Shown piece after piece: positions 16,559 to 24,379 of a stretch of 36,677 nt of DNA (the stretch's first letter is position 1; each line of letters begins with the position of its first letter). The stretch covers positions 1-36,677 of IMG/VR virus record IMGVR_UViG_3300042691_014417, one strand, 5' to 3'. The notes beneath the pieces were generated by a model. It did not search any database and was not told the origin of the DNA. It was given only the letters and a program-made list of their open reading frames with translations. Source of the DNA: a virus. Position numbers and translations under genes: made by a program.

Positions 16559-17153
16559 AAAAATAAGTCCGGGATTCTTTTTCGAAGCAGGAGCCAATAA
16601 TGGCGTTGATGAAAGCAACACTTTGTTTTTGGAATTGAATGGATGGGATGGTATTTTAGTTGAACCAAATCCAATAAAATACAAAGAATGCTGCCACAAT
16701 AGAAAAGTAAAATCACTACACGGTGCGCTAGTTTCTAGTGATTATAAAGGCTCTACTATTAGTGGTAATTTTTTACGAAACGATAGAAATAGTTTGATGT
16801 GTTCAATATTTGATATACCAGAGTACTTTTCAGAACACCAAAGACAAGAAGTATACGGAAAAATAGCTGAAGGTTCAGTAGAAGTACCAGCCTTTACATT
16901 AGAATCTATATTTGATACGAACAATATTGAACAAGTAGATTTTTTATCTTTAGATCTAGAAGGCTACGAAGTAGCAGCATTAACTGGATTAAATTTTGAT
17001 AAGATAAAGCCCTCATACATATTGATCGAAACCGCAAATAATCCCAAATATCAACAATATACTTTGGATTTTTTGACTGCAAAGGGATATAAGTATTTTG
17101 AAAAAATTTCTGGTAATGACGATCTTTTTATATTAAATGAAAGTATTTTATGA
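16533..17153 (+). CDS. FkbM-family methyltransferase
   Basis: The 206-residue protein begins after a short basic helix with FFFEAGANNGVDES, the FkbM SAM-binding loop, then LELNGWDGILVEPNP and VDFLSLDLEGYEVAAL with the acidic Asp-x-Glu-Gly motif. FkbM enzymes O-methylate sugars and natural products. A TTG codon at 16530 precedes the ATG, but ATG 16533 is the more likely start. It overlaps the end of the epimerase gene by 26 bases. Its role is probably capping or decorating the same glycan. Confidence 0.85.
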   Translation: MQKLQNIFKKISPGFFFEAGANNGVDESNTLFLELNGWDGILVEPNPIKYKECCHNRKVKSLHGALVSSDYKGSTISGNFLRNDRNSLMCSIFDIPEYFSEHQRQEVYGKIAEGSVEVPAFTLESIFDTNNIEQVDFLSLDLEGYEVAALTGLNFDKIKPSYILIETANNPKYQQYTLDFLTAKGYKYFEKISGNDDLFILNESIL

Positions 17154-17857
17154 AAATTATTTCTCCGTGTTTTACACATAACAGAGCTTTTGCAAATCCA
17201 TTAATAGACAGTCTTAAAAAGTATTCACCTGAATACGCCGATAATCTTATTTTATATACAGATGGTTCTGTAAATACAGATTTTTATCATACTAAAATGT
17301 TTCATGCATGTGAAACATTAAAAAAGATAAATGATGAAATTGTCATTTTAGTGGATGCATTTGATGTTTTAGTTAATAAACCTCTTTCAGATGTTGAAGA
17401 AGAATTCAAATCACATAATTGTAAATTATTAATATCGGCAGAGGCAAATTGTTTTCCATTCAAACAATATGAATCATTTTTAGCTTCAAAATCCAATACA
17501 AGATTAAAATTTCCATGTGCAGGATGTTGGATTGGATATAGAGAATATATGATTGAATTGTTTGAAAGTCCTCTTTCTGTACAAAATCATATGAATTGGA
17601 GAAGATACACAGACCAAGGTTTCATGGAAACAATATATTATAATTCTTTTAGCGATCCTTATTTTTCAGTAAAAATTGATACTGATGCAAAAATTTTCAT
17701 CAATACATTTTTGTTAGAACCTGAAATTGATTTTTCCATAAATCCAACTACAAAACAATTGACGTACAAGGAAACAAATAATATTCCTTATTTTATTCAT
17801 TTTAATGGTGATGGTAAAGCGCATATGCCGCTTTTTAATGTAAAATATTGTGCTTGA
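17150..17857 (+). CDS. PLOD/LH3-type (collagen lysine) glycosyltransferase
   Basis: The 235-residue protein resembles the glycosyltransferase domain of procollagen lysyl hydroxylase LH3/PLOD. Shared features in order: IVILVDAFDVLV (Asp69-x-x-Asp72, metal site), KLLISAEANCFP (92-103), CAGCWIGY (123-130), an Asp-Gln pair (155-156), VKIDTDAKIFIN, and a final FIHFNGDGK with His217. LH3 transfers glucose or galactose to hydroxylysine in collagen, and a similar viral enzyme occurs in mimivirus. No lysyl hydroxylase domain (2-oxoglutarate/iron) is attached here or seen elsewhere in the window. A collagen-like virion protein lies 5 kb downstream. This is the last gene of the first glycan operon; a new promoter follows. 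Confidence 0.72.
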   Translation: MKIISPCFTHNRAFANPLIDSLKKYSPEYADNLILYTDGSVNTDFYHTKMFHACETLKKINDEIVILVDAFDVLVNKPLSDVEEEFKSHNCKLLISAEANCFPFKQYESFLASKSNTRLKFPCAGCWIGYREYMIELFESPLSVQNHMNWRRYTDQGFMETIYYNSFSDPYFSVKIDTDAKIFINTFLLEPEIDFSINPTTKQLTYKETNNIPYFIHFNGDGKAHMPLFNVKYCA

Positions 17858-17864
17858 TTTAATA

Positions 17865-17892
17865 TTGACTAATTGCGAATAATTTTTATAAT
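17865..17892 (+). promoter_or_regulatory. Promoter for the second glycan operon, leaderless type
   Basis: TTGACT (17865-17870), a 16-nt spacer and TATAAT (17887-17892) are followed by exactly six bases and the ATG at 17899. This is the best match to the sigma-70 consensus among the six such promoters, and there is no ribosome-binding site. Confidence 0.7.
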
Positions 17893-17898
17893 ATAAAA

Positions 17899-20475
17899 AT
17901 GAATTATAGACAAAAAATTGTAATAACTGGCGGTCTTGGATATATCGGAACTGAACTATGTAAACTATATTCAGGAGAGGCTAGATTCAAAAATATTGTT
18001 ATTCTTGACACTAGATTTGTTTCTGAAAGAGTTAAACAACTTAGAGATTGGGGAATTGATTTCCATCAAGTCTCAATCTTAGATAAAGATAATCTACAAT
18101 CGCATCTAGCTGATGCAGATGTTGTATTTCATCTTGCTGGAATTACTGATGTAGCTTATGTAAAAACCGAATCAGATCCAGAAAAGGATAGTCTTATCAC
18201 GAAAACTGCTGTGGAAGGTACAAGAAATGTTATAAACAGCGTTTCTAAGAATTGTAAAATTGTTTTCCCATCAACCCATGTAGTTTATGAGGGGTTTGCT
18301 GAGACTAAACTTGATATATTAGAAACAGAGCCTCCATGCCCAGTATTAACTTATGCCGCTGGAAAAGTACAGTCAGAAGAGGATTTTAAAAATTCTGATC
18401 TAAACTACGTTATTCTTCGTCTTGCATCAGTATATGGATATTCAACCGATACAATGCGTCTAGGAATAATGCCAAATCTATTTTCTAAGATTGCATCCCA
18501 AAATGGGACTATTAAGCTTTTTTCTGGTGGCGTACAAGTAAAAAGCTTAGTTCCATTACAAGATGTGGTTCGTTGTATGAAGTATATGGCGGAAAATAAT
18601 ACAATAAGCAGAGAAATTTTCCATCTCGCAAAAGAAACTACAACTGTAAAACAAGTTGCAGAACTTTGTAAAGAAATCAATCCATCTCTGCAAATAGTAG
18701 AAACTAATGATGAAATTCCAAATTTGGGATATACAATATCAAATGCTAAACTACTAGCCACAGGATTTACTTTTAGATATTCTTTAAAGGAATGTTTAAA
18801 AGAAATGATTTGCAATTGGTCTAAGAAGGATATAAATCCTGCTCTTGAATATATTGATCGTGGTGGAAAGGAGTTTATCGATGCTCGGGGAAAGATTTTG
18901 AATTATGAACTGACTGAGCCTATTAATCTTATCGGATATATCGAATCAAAGAAAGGCACGGTCCGCGCTAATCATTATCACCCAATACAAGAGCAGAAAT
19001 GTCTGTTGGTAAAGGGTCAATATATTAGCGTTATTAAAGATTTGTCAATTCCGGATGCACCTATAGAAACCCGTGTTATAAATGAGGGTGATATAGCAAT
19101 TATTAAACCGAATGTAGCTCACGCCATGATCTTTACGGAGGATTCTATATTTTTAAATCTGGTTCGTGGTGAAAGAGAACATGCAAATTACGGCATATCG
19201 CATACTATTCCCTATATTCTTGTCGATGAAGAAATGAGAATTAAGTTATTATCTTCATACAAAATAACATGTAGATGCTGTGGCAATAAACATCTTGAAC
19301 GAGTTATTTCTTTGGGAGAATCTCCATTAGCAAATAATCTGAAAGATTCGATTGATGCTAAAGAAGACAAATATCCCCTTGAAATGAATTATTGCCCTAA
19401 ATGCCATAATTGTCAGCTTTCAGTGTCTGTACCACCAGAAAAAATGTTTGATAATTATCTTTATGTTTCATCAACTTCTCCAATTTTTAGAAAACATTTC
19501 GAAGATGCGGCTAGAGAATATATTGATGAATTTAATCTAAATTCATCTACTTTAGTGGTTGATATAGGAAGTAATGATGGTATAGCTTTAAAGCCTTTGG
19601 CCGAAAATGGAATTCCAGTTATAGGAATAGAACCAGCCAAGAATGTCGCAGAAATTGCAAATACAAACGGCATTCGTACTTTAAATAAGTATTTTGATGA
19701 CGAGGCCGTAGAGTCTTTGTTGTCTATAGGTAAGGCAAAACTTATTACTGCCTCTAATATGTTTGCTCATTCTGATAAACTAGCGGAAATAGCAAATAAT
19801 GTTTTTAAAGTTTTAGATGACGATGGTACATTTGTAATTGAAGTGCAGTATTTAAAGGATACATTGAACGATGTTACCTTTGATAACATTTATCACGAAC
19901 ATTATAATTATTGGAGTGTTATTTCTTTAAATAATTTCTTTAATAATTTGGGATATGTTGTTTATAAAGTAAATCACATTAATACTCATGGTGGATCGAT
20001 TCGGGTTTACATCGCTAAGAATCCGAAAACTATTGATGCAAGCGTCCATGATTTTATTGATGCAGAAAAAATATTTGGTTTAACAAATTTTCAGACATAC
20101 GCTATTTTTGCGAAAAAAATAGAAACTATTAAAAATAATGTTATTTCAAACATAAAAATGTTGAAGTCAAAATATGGAAGTATTTGTGCTTATGGTTCAC
20201 CAGCAAAAGCAACAACGGCTTTAAATTATTTTAATATAGGCAAAGATTATTTTGATTATACTATCGATGATAATGCATTAAAGAATTTAAAGTTTATTCC
20301 CGGCGTAAATATTCAAATTCAAAATCGTGAATATTTTAAATCTAATAAATCTAAAGTTGTAATAGTATTAGCTTGGAATTTCTTCGAATCTATTAAAAAT
20401 AATAATAAAGAATATATTGATAATGGCATTGTTTTCTTGAATATTAAAAATCTAGAAAATTTAACTGATTTATGA
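17899..20475 (+). CDS. Fusion: sugar epimerase + cupin + C-methyltransferase
   Basis: This 858-residue protein joins three usually separate enzymes. Residues 1-310 are an extended SDR epimerase with GGLGYIG (11-17) and Tyr152-xxx-Lys156. Residues about 330-445 are a cupin of the sugar-isomerase/3,5-epimerase kind, with HYHP (359-362) and a later His408. Residues about 455-858 are a sugar C-methyltransferase of the TylCIII/NovU type: zinc cysteines (458, 460/461, 499, 502, 505), SAM motif DIGSNDG (555-561) and the C-terminal CAYGSPAKATT segment of the Methyltransf_14 domain. Together they would make a branched-chain deoxy sugar. The ATG is set by the promoter six bases upstream. Confidence 0.85.
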   Translation: MNYRQKIVITGGLGYIGTELCKLYSGEARFKNIVILDTRFVSERVKQLRDWGIDFHQVSILDKDNLQSHLADADVVFHLAGITDVAYVKTESDPEKDSLITKTAVEGTRNVINSVSKNCKIVFPSTHVVYEGFAETKLDILETEPPCPVLTYAAGKVQSEEDFKNSDLNYVILRLASVYGYSTDTMRLGIMPNLFSKIASQNGTIKLFSGGVQVKSLVPLQDVVRCMKYMAENNTISREIFHLAKETTTVKQVAELCKEINPSLQIVETNDEIPNLGYTISNAKLLATGFTFRYSLKECLKEMICNWSKKDINPALEYIDRGGKEFIDARGKILNYELTEPINLIGYIESKKGTVRANHYHPIQEQKCLLVKGQYISVIKDLSIPDAPIETRVINEGDIAIIKPNVAHAMIFTEDSIFLNLVRGEREHANYGISHTIPYILVDEEMRIKLLSSYKITCRCCGNKHLERVISLGESPLANNLKDSIDAKEDKYPLEMNYCPKCHNCQLSVSVPPEKMFDNYLYVSSTSPIFRKHFEDAAREYIDEFNLNSSTLVVDIGSNDGIALKPLAENGIPVIGIEPAKNVAEIANTNGIRTLNKYFDDEAVESLLSIGKAKLITASNMFAHSDKLAEIANNVFKVLDDDGTFVIEVQYLKDTLNDVTFDNIYHEHYNYWSVISLNNFFNNLGYVVYKVNHINTHGGSIRVYIAKNPKTIDASVHDFIDAEKIFGLTNFQTYAIFAKKIETIKNNVISNIKMLKSKYGSICAYGSPAKATTALNYFNIGKDYFDYTIDDNALKNLKFIPGVNIQIQNREYFKSNKSKVVIVLAWNFFESIKNNNKEYIDNGIVFLNIKNLENLTDL

Positions 20476-21386
20476 AATATCTTGTAACGGGTGGCTGTGG
20501 TTTTATCGGATCTAATCTTGTCGATAAACTAATCGAACAAGGACACGAAGTAAATGTCATTGATAATCTTTCTTCTGATGCACATGAAGAATTTTATTTC
20601 AATGAAAAAGCTTCATATAATCATTTTAATGCAACTGATTATACGATGACGAGAAAGATGTATCAAAATGTTGATACAATTTTTCACATAGCAGCTGAAG
20701 CTAGAATTCAAAATTGTATCGAAGATCCTCTTCGGGCATTTGAATCGAATATAATGGGTCTTTCCACAGTTCTTGAACTAGCTAGAAAAGAAAGAGTCAA
20801 GCAAGTCATATTTTCATCTACATCATCCATTTATGGATTAAAAAACAAAGCTCCGATGCACGAATCAATGGAATCGGATTGTCTCAATGCTTATTCCTTG
20901 AGTAAATTGCACGGAGAAGATATTTGTAGAATGTATAGTAAATTATATGGGGTTAATACTTTTTGTTTTAGATACTTTAATGTCTATGGCAATAGACAAC
21001 CAATTAAAGGTCAGTATTCACCTGTAATTGGGGTATTTATGCGCCAAAAACAAAACGGACAAGAACTAACCATTGTTGGTGATGGAGAACAAAGAAGAGA
21101 TTTTGTCAATGTTTCTGATGTAGTCGATGCAAATATTCTAATTGCAAATTCTGATATAGAAAAGAATGGACAAGTTGCCAATGTCGGTACTGGAATCAAT
21201 TATTCTGTAAATGAGATAGCACAGATGATTGGCGGTAAGACAAAATATCTTGATCCTAGAATCGGGGAAGCTAGAGTCACTTTAGCCGACGCTACATATC
21301 TTAGATCGCTTGGATGGTCTCCTAAGATTGATGTGAAGGATTGGATCATTCAAGAATCTATTAGAAGGAATCTTGTCAATATTTAA
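20472..21386 (+). CDS. UDP-glucose/GlcNAc 4-epimerase-like
   Basis: The 304-residue extended SDR protein has GGCGFIG (7-13), FSSTSSIYG and Tyr141-xxx-Lys145, with FRYFNVYG and RRDFVNVSDVV typical of GalE/WbpP-type nucleotide-sugar 4-epimerases. It would interconvert UDP-Glc/UDP-Gal or the N-acetyl forms, supplying donors to the glycosyltransferases. It overlaps the fusion gene by four bases. The promoter of the next gene lies partly in its last codons. Confidence 0.85.
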   Translation: MKYLVTGGCGFIGSNLVDKLIEQGHEVNVIDNLSSDAHEEFYFNEKASYNHFNATDYTMTRKMYQNVDTIFHIAAEARIQNCIEDPLRAFESNIMGLSTVLELARKERVKQVIFSSTSSIYGLKNKAPMHESMESDCLNAYSLSKLHGEDICRMYSKLYGVNTFCFRYFNVYGNRQPIKGQYSPVIGVFMRQKQNGQELTIVGDGEQRRDFVNVSDVVDANILIANSDIEKNGQVANVGTGINYSVNEIAQMIGGKTKYLDPRIGEARVTLADATYLRSLGWSPKIDVKDWIIQESIRRNLVNI

Positions 21387-21401
21387 ATTAATTGGTATAA
21401 T
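21373..21401 (+). promoter_or_regulatory. Promoter for the GT2-TPR gene, leaderless type
   Basis: TTGTCA (21373-21378), a 17-nt spacer and TATAAT (21396-21401) are followed by exactly six bases and the ATG at 21408. The -35 box lies inside the end of the epimerase gene. There is no ribosome-binding site. Confidence 0.68.
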
Positions 21402-21407
21402 AAAATT

Positions 21408-22637
21408 ATGAACCCTACAATAACATTATGCATGATCGTTAAAAATGAATCAGCAGTGATTCTTCAATGTCTTGAATCAATGTCTAAGTACATTGATCGT
21501 TACGACATCACCGATACTGGATCTACAGACGGTACTCAGGATATTATTCGTAAGTTCTTTGCCGAAAAAGGAATCCCCGGAGAGATTTACCAGTCAGATT
21601 GGAAGGGGTTCGGTGACCATGCTGGCCGCGTCGGATCTAGAACTGAGGCATTCAGAAACTGCGATGGTAAAGCTGATTACGTCTGGGTGATTGATGCTGA
21701 CGATTACCTTGAAGGTGATTTCAAGTATCCCCCTACCATGAATGCTGCTGCTTATGCTCTTACATTTAAGAGAGATGACTTCACTTGGTGGAGAACTCAA
21801 ATCTTCAAGAATGAACTTCTTTGGAGATATGTTGGAGTTCTTCATGAATATCCAGATACTGATAAGAAGCCTTATGCTGTTGAAAAAATTCAAGGCAATT
21901 ATCATGTCACCGCCAGAACTGCTGGATTCGAAAGAAACGCAAACAAAACTCTTGTCGAAAAGTATTCCAAGGACGCAGAAACCCTTGTCAAGGCTCTGGA
22001 AGAAGAACCAACGAATGTTCGATATATGTTCTACCTTGGACAAAGCTACTTCGATTCGCAGCAATGGGGAAAGGCTGAAGACGCTTACCTAAAGCGTTCC
22101 AAGATGGGTGATTGGGGTGAAGAAGTATTCTTCTCTCTTTACCGAGCTGCAATATGCAAGATTCTACAGGCAAAGCCATGGCCAGAAATTTATGATGCAT
22201 TCCTTGATGCATATGAATCTCGTCCGACAAGAGCAGAGCCATTGTATCAACTCGCTAGGTTAAATCGCCTACATAATAGACCAAGAACAGGATTTATCTA
22301 TGCACAAATGGCATCACAAATTCCATACCCTCAAGAAGACCTTCTTTTCGTTGATCACGGCATTTACAAGTGGGGTATTCTGGACGAAATTTCGTCAACT
22401 GCTTGGTATGCGGGTAAGCCCCACATTGGTTTCGAAGCCAGTCGCGTGTTGCTCCAAGAGAAAAGGTTGCCGCAAGATCAAACCGACAGAGTCACGAAGA
22501 ACTTCTTAACCTATAAAGATTTGCTAGAAAAACTCCATACTCAGCAACAGATGAATGTTGAGGTAGAGAAAGAAAAGGCAAAACTTGAAAAGAAGCAGCA
22601 GAAAAAGATGAAAAGGATGCAGAAGTTAAGAAGGTGA
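21408..22637 (+). CDS. GT2 glycosyltransferase with TPR-like C-terminus
   Basis: The 409-residue protein has a classical GT2 N-terminal domain: [18 protein letters not shown] (35-43) and the metal site DADD (96-99), with WWRTQIFKN after it. From about residue 180 on it has helical repeats of the tetratricopeptide kind ([20 protein letters not shown] and similar), and the last 30 residues are a Lys/Glu-rich coiled coil. GT2-TPR proteins of this kind are common in T4-like phages and giant viruses. The gene stands directly before the collagen-like protein (one base between), with its own promoter, so it may act on that protein. Confidence 0.85.
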   Translation: MNPTITLCMIVKNESAVILQCLESMSKYIDRYDITDTGSTDGTQDIIRKFFAEKGIPGEIYQSDWKGFGDHAGRVGSRTEAFRNCDGKADYVWVIDADDYLEGDFKYPPTMNAAAYALTFKRDDFTWWRTQIFKNELLWRYVGVLHEYPDTDKKPYAVEKIQGNYHVTARTAGFERNANKTLVEKYSKDAETLVKALEEEPTNVRYMFYLGQSYFDSQQWGKAEDAYLKRSKMGDWGEEVFFSLYRAAICKILQAKPWPEIYDAFLDAYESRPTRAEPLYQLARLNRLHNRPRTGFIYAQMASQIPYPQEDLLFVDHGIYKWGILDEISSTAWYAGKPHIGFEASRVLLQEKRLPQDQTDRVTKNFLTYKDLLEKLHTQQQMNVEVEKEKAKLEKKQQKKMKRMQKLRR

Positions 22638-22638
22638 C

Positions 22639-24366
22639 ATGAAATTCTCAGATATCTTTAAAAAAGAACACAAAATAAATCTTGCTGGCTTATCCCAGCA
22701 AGATGTTCTTTTATTGAGAGAAGATGTTTCTGAGTTTAAAACTGGTACTAAATTTACAGTCAATCCTAAAAATAAGAGTGATAAATCTGTAGAAATAGGC
22801 GATGGTCTTACCGAATTACATCTAGTTGATGAAAAGGGTAAAACTGTCCTATTTTCAGGAAATTACTCAAAAATTGCCTCATTATTTACAATTTTAGAGG
22901 AAAAAACACCTGAACCTCAAATTATAGTTGTTGAAAAAACAATTGTTAATGAAATAAAAAAGAAACAAGTAATAGAAGGCCGCGAAGGCCCAATAGGACC
23001 ACAGGGGCCGAGGGGTGATGTCGGGATCCGAGGAGAACTTGGGCCTGTTGGGGCCAAGGGAGAGCAGGGAGAACGCGGTGAGGTTGGAGAACAGGGTCCG
23101 CAGGGCATTGAAGGTCCAATTGGTCCTAGAGGCCCAATAGGCCCACAAGGCCCGAAGGGCGATAAGGGTGATAAAGGCGACCAAGGAATTGCCGGGGAGT
23201 TAGGCCCGATAGGCCCACAAGGCCCCAAAGGCAACCAAGGAGAGGCTGGAGAGCCGGGTCTTGACGGCCCACAAGGAGAAAGAGGTCCAATAGGTCCCCA
23301 AGGCCCCAAGGGCGATAGAGGCGATCATGGATTACCCGGACCAAGAGGCCTAATGGGTTCACAAGGACCAAAGGGAGAGCGTGGAGAACCCGGAGAACAG
23401 GGTCCAGAAGGTCCAGAGGGTCCGATGGGCCAAGATGGTCTTCCCGGGGAGAAGGGCGATAAGGGAGATCCCGGTGTCGTTTCTGCCAGTTTCCCTTTAG
23501 TCTATGATAAAAAGTCAGCAAACATAAGTTTTGATACTAAATTCTTAGATGATAAAATTACTAAGATTGCTGTAGATCCACTTCTTGCTAGCGGTGGTAG
23601 CGGTCTTGGTGTTAAAGAAAATGGGTCAATACTTGTAAAGACGGGTGTTGATTATTTGGATTTTAGAGGTTCCATTGATCTTACTAGACAGGGTAGAACT
23701 GTTATAGTAACTGGAACTAGCTCTGGATCAGGAACTGGTATAACTGGCCCTACAGGACCCACTGGCCCAGCGGGAGCTACGGGTAATGTCGGTGCTACTG
23801 GGGACATTGGACCCACTGGTGCTACCGGAGTCACTGGTGCAGATGGCTCAACCGGGCCGATTGGACCGACAGGTGCTACCGGAGTCACTGGTGCAGATGG
23901 TTCAACTGGTCCTATGGGGCCAACAGGTGCTACTGGGGTTACTGGATCTATTGGACCTACAGGGCCAACTGGACCATCTGGTATTACTAACATAAATGGT
24001 ATTACTTTATCACCAATAACTATACGAGAAGGTGATGGTATCTTGTTAGGTACTAATCTTTCTACTAAAACAATTTCTATATCGAATGAATGGGGACCAT
24101 TAGAAGATTCTGCGGCTACCCTTGATGATTATATTTTAGTAAGTTTAAACGGATTAATAGGAAGTCCTTCATTATTTGCTGGTTCTGGTATAACTTTTTC
24201 TGTTGGCGCGCAGGGAATTACAATTTCATCGACGCTTCCTAAATTTACAGAAGGAGTTACTGCTCCAGCAAACCCTATAGCAGGAGATAGATGGTATAAT
24301 ACTGATGATGGCATAATCTACACTTCAGTCACAAAATCAGGTTCACAAATTTGGATAGTTGGATGA
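22639..24366 (+). CDS. Collagen-like virion protein with two Gly-X-Y tracts
   Basis: The 575-residue protein has a 110-residue N-terminal domain with no known match. Tract 1 (residues 114-281) has 56 unbroken Gly-X-Y triplets, rich in Pro, Lys and Glu. A non-collagen spacer follows (about 282-366), then tract 2 (367-447), rich in Thr. The C-terminal domain ends with the tail-protein motif [15 protein letters not shown], which also ends the small protein at 6401. Such trimeric triple helices form fibres in phages and bacterial spores. All nine Lys in tract 1 sit in position Y. The protein is likely a tail or head fibre that holds the glycans made by the cluster before it. Its start is one base after the GT2-TPR stop. 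Confidence 0.88.
   Translation: MKFSDIFKKEHKINLAGLSQQDVLLLREDVSEFKTGTKFTVNPKNKSDKSVEIGDGLTELHLVDEKGKTVLFSGNYSKIASLFTILEEKTPEPQIIVVEKTIVNEIKKKQVIEGREGPIGPQGPRGDVGIRGELGPVGAKGEQGERGEVGEQGPQGIEGPIGPRGPIGPQGPKGDKGDKGDQGIAGELGPIGPQGPKGNQGEAGEPGLDGPQGERGPIGPQGPKGDRGDHGLPGPRGLMGSQGPKGERGEPGEQGPEGPEGPMGQDGLPGEKGDKGDPGVVSASFPLVYDKKSANISFDTKFLDDKITKIAVDPLLASGGSGLGVKENGSILVKTGVDYLDFRGSIDLTRQGRTVIVTGTSSGSGTGITGPTGPTGPAGATGNVGATGDIGPTGATGVTGADGSTGPIGPTGATGVTGADGSTGPMGPTGATGVTGSIGPTGPTGPSGITNINGITLSPITIREGDGILLGTNLSTKTISISNEWGPLEDSAATLDDYILVSLNGLIGSPSLFAGSGITFSVGAQGITISSTLPKFTEGVTAPANPIAGDRWYNTDDGIIYTSVTKSGSQIWIVG
22978..23481 (+). repeat. Collagen tract 1, 56 Gly-X-Y triplets
   Basis: In-frame 9-base periodicity with Gly at every third codon. 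The local GC content is far above that of the surrounding genes. Lysine is always in position Y (nine of nine), mostly within Pro-Lys-Gly, Asp-Lys-Gly and Glu-Lys-Gly. Confidence 0.9.
23737..23979 (+). repeat. Collagen tract 2 with a 54-base tandem repeat
   Basis: 27 Gly-X-Y triplets, with Thr in position Y 18 times and no Lys. Bases 23818-23871 and 23872-23925 are near-identical 54-base (18-residue) repeats, followed by a partial third copy, a sign of recent slippage growth. Confidence 0.88.
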
Positions 24367-24367
24367 G

Positions 24368-24375
24368 GATAAATA
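24368..24375 (+). promoter_or_regulatory. Late-type promoter box for the fibre gene
   Basis: GATAAATA differs from the T4 late box TATAAATA at the first base. It is four bases before the ATG at 24380, so the transcript would start at or within one base of the start codon. No ribosome-binding site is present. Confidence 0.5.
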
Positions 24376-24379
24376 AAGT

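Noticed and set aside
21594-22242. Overlapping open frames in the GT2-TPR gene on both strands
   Set aside because: No family pattern, no start signals, and the main frame has clear catalytic motifs.
23818-23925. CRISPR-like repeat
   Set aside because: The 54-base units are directly adjacent, in frame, and code for Gly-X-Y; there are no spacers.
22894-23993. Long open frames on the minus strand opposite the collagen tracts, rich in Pro-Gly-Ser
   Set aside because: They are mirror images of the GC-rich Gly-X-Y repeats; no ribosome-binding site or promoter, and the plus-strand protein is clear.
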